41,035 bases of DNA, taken from contig NZ_JAGGCS010000023.1 of the NCBI RefSeq assembly GCF_022884085.1, positions 1 to 41,035 on the forward strand. Reading direction: 5' to 3'. The position numbers and the translations under genes were made by a program. Source of the DNA: Paenirhizobium cremeum (GTDB lineage: Bacteria > Pseudomonadota > Alphaproteobacteria > Rhizobiales > Rhizobiaceae). The notes under the pieces were generated by a model. That model did not search any database. It saw nothing but the letters and a program-made list of their open reading frames with translations, and was not told the origin of the DNA. Position 1 is the stretch's first letter; each line of letters begins with the position of its first letter. Below, one piece after another: positions 36,237 through 41,035 of this stretch.

Positions 36237-36551
36237 GCTGTCTAATCCCCGCCCGTTTCAGGTCTTCTTGGCGCATTTGGAAATCTTGCGCTTTTTTGAA
36301 AGTCGAATTTGGCTATTCGCTAGAGTAGTCGTTTTTTGACATTTGCGGCCATGCTGCATGAAGAAGCTTAAGCCATCCACAACGCGCGGATAGAATTCCA
36401 GCCATTGGTAAAGTTGGACTTTTCGATTTTGGTAAAATTCTAGCGAATATCGGGGAGTTAAAAGTCGTCGTAACCTGTTTACGACACATTAACCGTCCGA
36501 TGAGAGCTTTTTTTTCGACGCAGTAGAACTGCTGACAGGTTCGGGGGAACA
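36237..36551. promoter_or_regulatory. Divergent control region of the chemotaxis genes
   Basis: About 315 AT-rich bases without a gene. It holds an 11-bp inverted pair TATTCGCTAGA (36314-36324) / TCTAGCGAATA (36439-36449), a direct repeat TTGGTAAAGTT (36405-36415) / TTGGTAAAATT (36429-36439), a 7-bp inverted repeat at 36467-36485, and a TTGACA at 36336 with no convincing -10. It should hold promoters in both directions. Confidence 0.6.
36467..36485 (+). promoter_or_regulatory. Candidate operator upstream of the che operon
   Basis: GTCGTAA (36467-36473) and TTACGAC (36479-36485) form a perfect 7-bp inverted repeat with a 5-base spacer, 66 bases before the STAS start. Size and spacing fit a dimeric regulator site. 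The regulator is unknown. Confidence 0.45.
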
Positions 36552-36872
36552 ATGTCGACCGGTGTGGCAATACTAAAGTTGGATGGTCCTTGTACCATCC
36601 GAAACGCGACGGTTCTTCACAAGGAATTGCTCGATTTTATCGGAGAGAATGAAAGCATCTCTCTGGATATAGCCGGTGACGCCGATTTCGACGCCAGTTT
36701 CGTCCAGTTGATTGAATCGGCTCGGCGCTATGCCACCGGCCGCGGCAAGTCCCTGACACTCAATCACCCCGCGAGCGGCAGACTTCTCGACGTGCTTCAA
36801 CGTGTCGGCCTGGTCGACGCTTCCAAATCCGCAACATCCGATTTCTGGCTCAATGGAGGAGACCTTCGATGA
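36552..36872 (+). CDS. STAS domain protein, first gene of the che operon
   Basis: 106 residues, a single STAS domain as in anti-anti-sigma factors: strand VAILKLDGPCTI, helix NATVLHKELLDFI, strand SISLDIAG, then DFDASFVQLIESARRYA, which corresponds to the segment with the phosphorylatable Ser (DSSGLxxL); here Ser is kept in DAS. STAS proteins at the head of che operons occur in several alphaproteobacteria; their role in signalling is unclear. GGGGGAAC stands before the ATG. It overlaps cheY by 4 bases. Confidence 0.85.
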   Translation: MSTGVAILKLDGPCTIRNATVLHKELLDFIGENESISLDIAGDADFDASFVQLIESARRYATGRGKSLTLNHPASGRLLDVLQRVGLVDASKSATSDFWLNGGDLR

Positions 36873-37237
36873 GCGCCAAGATTCTTACGGTGGATGATTC
36901 CGCCAGCGTTCGCCTTACCACCCGTATCGCACTGACCAATGCCGGCTATCAGGTGACGGAAGCCGTCGACGGCACCGATGGCCTTGCCAAGGTGAATGGT
37001 GGTCAGTTCGACCTCATCATCACCGATCTCAACATGCCGAACATGGACGGGCTGACCATGATCCGGGAACTGCGCAAGGTTCCCGCGAACACCGGTATTC
37101 CGATCATCTTCCTGACGACCGAATCGGACGGAGACATCAAGCAGCAGGCAAAGGCGGCGGGCGCGACCGGCTGGCTGACCAAGCCTTTCGATCCTGAAAA
37201 TCTTGTGAAAGTCGCTAAGAAGGTTCTCGGCAGATGA
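36869..37237 (+). CDS. cheY: Chemotaxis response regulator CheY
   Basis: 122 residues, a stand-alone receiver domain. Acidic pocket Asp9 and Asp10, phosphoacceptor Asp53 (LIITDLNMPNMDG), switch Thr83/Thr84 (IFLTTESD) and Lys105 (GWLTKPFDP) are all present. Trp102 sits near the usual switch aromatic position. It takes phosphate from CheA encoded next and acts on the flagellar motor or as a phosphate sink. It overlaps both neighbours by four bases (ATGA type). Confidence 0.95.
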   Translation: MSAKILTVDDSASVRLTTRIALTNAGYQVTEAVDGTDGLAKVNGGQFDLIITDLNMPNMDGLTMIRELRKVPANTGIPIIFLTTESDGDIKQQAKAAGATGWLTKPFDPENLVKVAKKVLGR

Positions 37238-39264
37238 CGGACGTCGATCCAATCGCAGTCTTCCTGACGGAAGCGACTGAATTGCTTGAACAGGTCGAGG
37301 CGGGTTTGCTCGACCTCACCAGCCGATTGGACGACAAGGACCAGATTGACGCAGTCTTTCGTGGTCTCCACACCCTCAAGGGCTCCGGCGCGATGTTCGG
37401 CTTCGATGCGCTGGCCGCCTTCACCCATCATTGCGAAACCGCATTCGACCGCGTGCGCAAGGGCGATGTGCCCGCCACCCAAGAACTGGTCGCCGCCGTT
37501 CTTGCGGCTCAGGATCATATGCGGGCGCTGCTTGAAACGCCGAACGGTGATCACGAGGAAAAGAGCGCCGAACTTCTCGCCGTGCTGCAGGCCGCGGTCG
37601 CCGGTTCGGGCGGCGCAGTTTCCGCTCAGCCCGCAGCCGTCGCGGCTCAGCCGGTTCAGCAAGAACCAAAGGGCGGTTCTTGGCGCATTCGTTTCAGCCT
37701 GCCACGCGACTCCATGGCGAACGGTACCAATCCGCTCGGCCTGCTCGATGAATTGCGCGATCTCGGCGATTGCCGCATCGTAGCCGATGTCAGCAAGGTT
37801 CCTCCCCTGGACGCGCTTGTTCCGACGGAAATCCACCTTGCCTGGGATATCCATCTTGTCACCGACGCCGGACGCGACGCGATCGAGGATGTTTTCATCT
37901 TCGTCATGGACGAGATGGAACTGTCGATCGAGCGACTGCAGGACGAGGCTGCAAAGCCCGAGGCGGTAAAGACGGCGGCGCCAGCCGCGCCGGTGCCGGC
38001 GGTTACGGAAGTTCCGCAGACCCAGGCGAAGACGAACGAGACTGTAGCGCCCGCTGCCGACAGCAGGCCACAGCAACAGCAGGCCAAGGCGGCGGAAAAC
38101 GTGCGCGTTCCAGCCGAACGGCTCGATGAACTGATGGACAGGGTCGGCGAACTGGTGATCGCCCAGTCGCGCCTGTCGCAGCTGGCTGACGCGACGATGG
38201 AAATCCAGCTGCGCGCGGTCTCCGAAGATATCGAGCGCCTGTCGGGCGAATTGCGCGATACGATGATGGTTCTGCGCATGATGCCGGTCGCAAGCCTCTT
38301 CGGCCGCTTCCGCCGCCTCGTGCACGACCTTTCCCGCGAGACGGGCAAGAAGATCGAGCTCATCACCGAAGGCGAAACGACCGAGGTCGACAAGACCGTC
38401 ATCGATCGCCTCGCCGATCCTCTGGTGCATCTGGTGCGCAACTCCATCGACCATGGTCTGGAACTGCCGCAGGACCGCCGTGGCGCCGGCAAGGATGAGA
38501 CAGGCCGCATCATACTCTCGGCCCATCAATCGGGCGGGGAGGTCATCATCACCATCAAGGACGATGGTCGCGGCATCGATCGGGCCCGCGTCCGGGCCAA
38601 GGCGGAATCTTCCGGTCTGGTTCAGCCCGGCGCCACGCTGACGGATCAGGAATTGTTGCAGATGATCTTCCAGCCCGGTTTCTCCACGGCTGCGACGATC
38701 ACCAATCTGTCCGGCCGCGGCGTTGGCATGGACGTCGTCAAGAAGACGGTGGAGGCTCTTCGGGGCACCATCGATGTCACCAGCACGCCCGGTGAAGGCT
38801 CCGAGATATCGCTGCGCATTCCGCTGACGCTGGCGATCATTGACGGCCTGCTGGTGCGGGTCGGCAATGCACCTTATGTTATTCCGCTTTCGGCGGTCGA
38901 GGAATGCCTCGAGCTCTCCGTTGAGGACGACATGCGCTCGCGCGGCCGCAGCTTCATTTCTCTCCGGGAAAGCCTCGTGCCCTTCATCCGGTTACGCGAA
39001 CTCTTCCATACCGGCACGACGCCGGATCCCTTCCAGAAGATCGTCGTCATCTCCACCGGCACCGAACGGGTCGGGCTGGTTGTCGACCAGATCATCGGTG
39101 ACCACCAGACGGTCATCAAGTCGCTGTCGAAGCTGCATCACGACGTCGCGACCTTCTCCGGCGCCACGATCCTTGGCGATGGCAGCGTCGCCCTTATCCT
39201 GGATGTCACCCACCTGGTGGCGTCGGGTCAACATCAGGAGGCGCAGTTGCGCGCGGCAGGATGA
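37234..39264 (+). CDS. cheA: Chemotaxis histidine kinase CheA
   Basis: 676 residues with the full CheA order. P1 phosphotransfer domain with His46 (GLHTLKGSG); a middle domain (about 145-240, FRSLPR-like start, EIHLAWDIHL, IEDVFIFVMDEMEL); a Pro/Ala/Gln-rich linker; P3 dimerisation helices (VRVPAERLDELMDRVGEL); P4 ATPase with N box (LVHLVRNSIDHGLE, about 396), G1 (DDGRGID, about 443) and G2 (GRGVGMDVV, about 495); P5 CheW-like domain (GLLVRVGNAPYVIPL to the end). All key residues are present, so it should be active. It overlaps cheY and cheW by 4 bases each. Confidence 0.96.
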   Translation: MTDVDPIAVFLTEATELLEQVEAGLLDLTSRLDDKDQIDAVFRGLHTLKGSGAMFGFDALAAFTHHCETAFDRVRKGDVPATQELVAAVLAAQDHMRALLETPNGDHEEKSAELLAVLQAAVAGSGGAVSAQPAAVAAQPVQQEPKGGSWRIRFSLPRDSMANGTNPLGLLDELRDLGDCRIVADVSKVPPLDALVPTEIHLAWDIHLVTDAGRDAIEDVFIFVMDEMELSIERLQDEAAKPEAVKTAAPAAPVPAVTEVPQTQAKTNETVAPAADSRPQQQQAKAAENVRVPAERLDELMDRVGELVIAQSRLSQLADATMEIQLRAVSEDIERLSGELRDTMMVLRMMPVASLFGRFRRLVHDLSRETGKKIELITEGETTEVDKTVIDRLADPLVHLVRNSIDHGLELPQDRRGAGKDETGRIILSAHQSGGEVIITIKDDGRGIDRARVRAKAESSGLVQPGATLTDQELLQMIFQPGFSTAATITNLSGRGVGMDVVKKTVEALRGTIDVTSTPGEGSEISLRIPLTLAIIDGLLVRVGNAPYVIPLSAVEECLELSVEDDMRSRGRSFISLRESLVPFIRLRELFHTGTTPDPFQKIVVISTGTERVGLVVDQIIGDHQTVIKSLSKLHHDVATFSGATILGDGSVALILDVTHLVASGQHQEAQLRAAG

Positions 39265-39782
39265 GCGAAGCACTGAAGATGGTAAGGACCGATTATTGGG
39301 GCGAGGCCAACGAGGCGGAGGTCCTGACCTTCGAACTGGCCGGCGAGACCTTTGCCTTCGACGCCGTCATCGTTCAGGAAATTCTCGATCTCTTGCCGGA
39401 AACGGCGGTGCCGGGCAGTCGGCCATTCGTCGGCAGCGTCATCAATTTCCGTGGCAAGGTCATACCGCTCGCGGACATAAGGCTGGCCTTTGGCATGGAA
39501 GCCACCCAGCCGACGATCGATAGCCGGATCATCGTGATCGAGCTGGATATCGAGGGCGAACTGACCCTGGTCGGCGTCCGGACCGATAAGGTGAATGAAG
39601 TCACCACACTCAATCGTGCCGCAAGCGAGCCGCCGCCGAGCGTCGGCATGCGCTGGCGTCCTGACTTCATCCACTGCCTGGTGAAGAGGGACAGCGATTT
39701 TATCATTTTGCCTAATCTCGAAGCGATCTTTTCCCAGAAGGTCGACCGCTCCCATTTTCATATCGCCAATTTGTCCTCGTGA
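39261..39782 (+). CDS. cheW: Chemotaxis coupling protein CheW
   Basis: 173 residues, single CheW domain: EVLTFELAGETFAFDAVIVQEIL, VPGSRPFVGSVINFRGKVIPL, DSRIIVIELD and GVRTDKVNEV. It bridges CheA and the receptor encoded next. It starts within the cheA stop (ATGA overlap) and ends 18 bases before the MCP gene. Typical length. Confidence 0.95.
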   Translation: MSEALKMVRTDYWGEANEAEVLTFELAGETFAFDAVIVQEILDLLPETAVPGSRPFVGSVINFRGKVIPLADIRLAFGMEATQPTIDSRIIVIELDIEGELTLVGVRTDKVNEVTTLNRAASEPPPSVGMRWRPDFIHCLVKRDSDFIILPNLEAIFSQKVDRSHFHIANLSS

Positions 39783-39800
39783 CCCAAGGAATTCCGCGTC

Positions 39801-41035
39801 ATGCGCTTCACCATTAAACTGAAACTCGCACTGGCTTTTTCCGCAGTCGTGCTCCTTCTTGTCGGTGTAACTCTCTACGCCGTAAATAGTCTTGCAAGCA
39901 TGGACCATGCGCTCGCAGCGGTTATCAATGGTCCAGCCACGCAGCTTCAACATGCTATGCAGGTCAACATCGAACAGGCCGAGCAAGTGCGTGCGCAGCG
40001 CAATGCCCTTCTGCGTACGACGATGGAACAATCGGAAGCCGATTACCGCAGTGCCGAGCAGCGTACGCAGAACCTCGCGAACGCCATCGAGAAGGGCCTT
40101 CCAAACGCCAGCGAGGAAGGGCGCCCGATGTGGCTTGAGCTGCAGACCGCGACCAAGGCTCTCGGCGAAGTGACGAAGGAGATCGAGCAGATCCACAAAG
40201 CCCAGGGACGTGATTCGGCTCTTTCCTACGCGAGCGTGGAACTGAACAAGGTTTCGCTGCCGCTGCGCGAAGTTGCTATCAAGCTGCAGGCTCTGTCCAT
40301 TGCCAAGATGGAGGAGGCGAAAGTCGAAGCTGAGCAAAGCTATCAGGAGACGCGCACCCTCCTGCTGACTGTTGCCGGCGTTGCTTTCGCGATCGCTGTC
40401 GCTGCCGCGGTCTGGCTGTCGCTGACGATCAGCCGTGGCCTTTCGCGGGCCGTGACCGCAGTCCGCAGCGTTGCCGAGGGCGATCTGACGAGAACAGCGC
40501 AGGTAACCACTCGCGACGAGGTGGGTGAGCTTCTCTCCTATGTCAACGAAATGGTCGAGCGGCTTCGTGGTGTTGTTGCGGACGCGCTTTCTGCGTCTGA
40601 CAACGTGTCGTCGGGCAGCCAGGAGCTTTCGGCGAGCTCGGAACAGCTCTCGCAGGGTGCGACGGAACAGGCTGCTTCGGCGGAAGAAGCCTCTGCCTCG
40701 ATGGAGCAGATGGCGGCCAACATCAAGCAGAACGCCGACAATGCGGCCCAGACGGAAAAGATCGCCCGCCAGTCTGCCAAGGATGCCGAAGCGAGCGGCG
40801 ATGCGGTGAACCGGGCCGTGGCCGCAATGCGCACGATCGCCGAGAAGATCTCGATCGTGCAGGAAATCGCCCGGCAGACCGATCTTCTGGCGCTCAACGC
40901 CGCGGTCGAGGCAGCGCGCGCCGGCGAACACGGCAAGGGCTTTGCGGTGGTTGCTTCGGAAGTACGCAAGCTTGCCGAACGCTCCCAGTCTGCAGCAGCC
41001 GAAATCAGCGCGATGTCTGGCGAGACGGTGCAGTC
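39801..41035 (+). CDS. Methyl-accepting chemotaxis protein (cut by window edge)
   Basis: At least 411 residues; the gene continues past the right edge. The start is ATG 39801. A first membrane helix (about 8-29, LALAFSAVVLLLVGVTLYAV) is followed by a periplasmic four-helix-bundle-type sensor domain (about 30-185), a second helix (about 186-210), a HAMP domain (GLSRAVTAVRSVAEGDL, DEVGEL) and the signalling domain with the hairpin tip LLALNAAVEAARAGEHGKG (about 361-379). It is co-directional with cheW and probably in the same transcript. The ligand is unknown. Confidence 0.93.
   Translation, partial: MRFTIKLKLALAFSAVVLLLVGVTLYAVNSLASMDHALAAVINGPATQLQHAMQVNIEQAEQVRAQRNALLRTTMEQSEADYRSAEQRTQNLANAIEKGLPNASEEGRPMWLELQTATKALGEVTKEIEQIHKAQGRDSALSYASVELNKVSLPLREVAIKLQALSIAKMEEAKVEAEQSYQETRTLLLTVAGVAFAIAVAAAVWLSLTISRGLSRAVTAVRSVAEGDLTRTAQVTTRDEVGELLSYVNEMVERLRGVVADALSASDNVSSGSQELSASSEQLSQGATEQAASAEEASASMEQMAANIKQNADNAAQTEKIARQSAKDAEASGDAVNRAVAAMRTIAEKISIVQEIARQTDLLALNAAVEAARAGEHGKGFAVVASEVRKLAERSQSAAAEISAMSGETVQ

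Noticed and set aside
34590..36245. 551-codon plus-strand frame opposite the MCP-like gene.
   Set aside because: Antisense shadow: rich in His, Arg and Asp with no motif, while the minus-strand gene has coiled-coil and MCP-tip features.
36336..36364. TTGACA at 36336-36341 as the che operon -35.
   Set aside because: The sequence at the right distance (TGAAGA) is a poor -10.
37003..38529. 508-codon minus-strand frame opposite cheY and cheA.
   Set aside because: Antisense shadow of genes with every catalytic motif in place.

Overview
The window reads as chromosomal or chromid DNA of an alphaproteobacterium of the Rhizobiaceae (Rhizobium/Agrobacterium/Ensifer group). The support is the set of gene families: a paired PssD/PssE glycosyltransferase, a BTLCP-type cysteine peptidase, a GlpSTPQUV-type glycerol ABC importer with its DUF2160 subunit, a DppABCDF importer with short ATPases, a DNA-damage ligase/exonuclease pair, and a compact STAS-CheY-CheA-CheW-MCP operon. 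The species was not determined. No insertion sequence, prophage, CRISPR array or rRNA was seen.

Layout. 1-31 is the 3' end of a tRNA, most likely initiator tRNA-fMet, followed by a terminator. 216-2877 (minus strand) holds a small iron-permease-like membrane protein, an anchored protein of unknown function and a PPP-type phosphoesterase. 3240-14193 is a loose exopolysaccharide locus: pssE/pssD, an O-antigen-ligase/Wzy-type membrane protein, a KTSC-domain protein, an alginate-lyase-like protein, a LapG-like peptidase, a Wza-type export lipoprotein, a secreted Gly-rich protein, a Wzc-type copolymerase/BY-kinase and an anchored unknown. No initiating glycosyltransferase or flippase is present, so the rest of the pathway must lie elsewhere. 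14341-15400 (minus) has two small secreted proteins, one with an SNase-like fold.

15946-21357 is a dipeptide-type ABC operon (dppABCDF) ending in a textbook terminator. 21533-31640 is a complete glycerol catabolic unit: the DeoR-family repressor GlpR, GlpD, the ABC importer GlpS-T-P-Q-U-V and glycerol kinase GlpK. Strong inverted repeats stand in front of both glpR and glpD. In both the dpp and glp operons a long perfect stem-loop follows the substrate-binding-protein gene, a usual way to give that subunit a higher dose. 31644-34290 (minus) is the ATP-dependent DNA ligase and its MBL-fold exonuclease.

34491-41035 is a chemotaxis region. A soluble, coiled-coil, MCP-like protein is divergent from the operon stas-cheY-cheA-cheW-mcp; the MCP runs off the right edge.

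Most interesting: (i) the two glycerol-importer ATPases are degenerate in complementary motifs, predicting one working and one dead ATP site; (ii) the soluble protein beside the che operon carries an MCP-like hairpin tip and a CheZ-like DxxxQ motif; (iii) paired operator-like repeats in the che divergent region; (iv) a minus-strand intrinsic terminator before dppA with no gene to serve, suggesting a small RNA; (v) accessory proteins of unknown role in the polysaccharide locus, including a lyase homologue that seems to lack its catalytic histidine. All family calls come from reading motifs; no database search was run.
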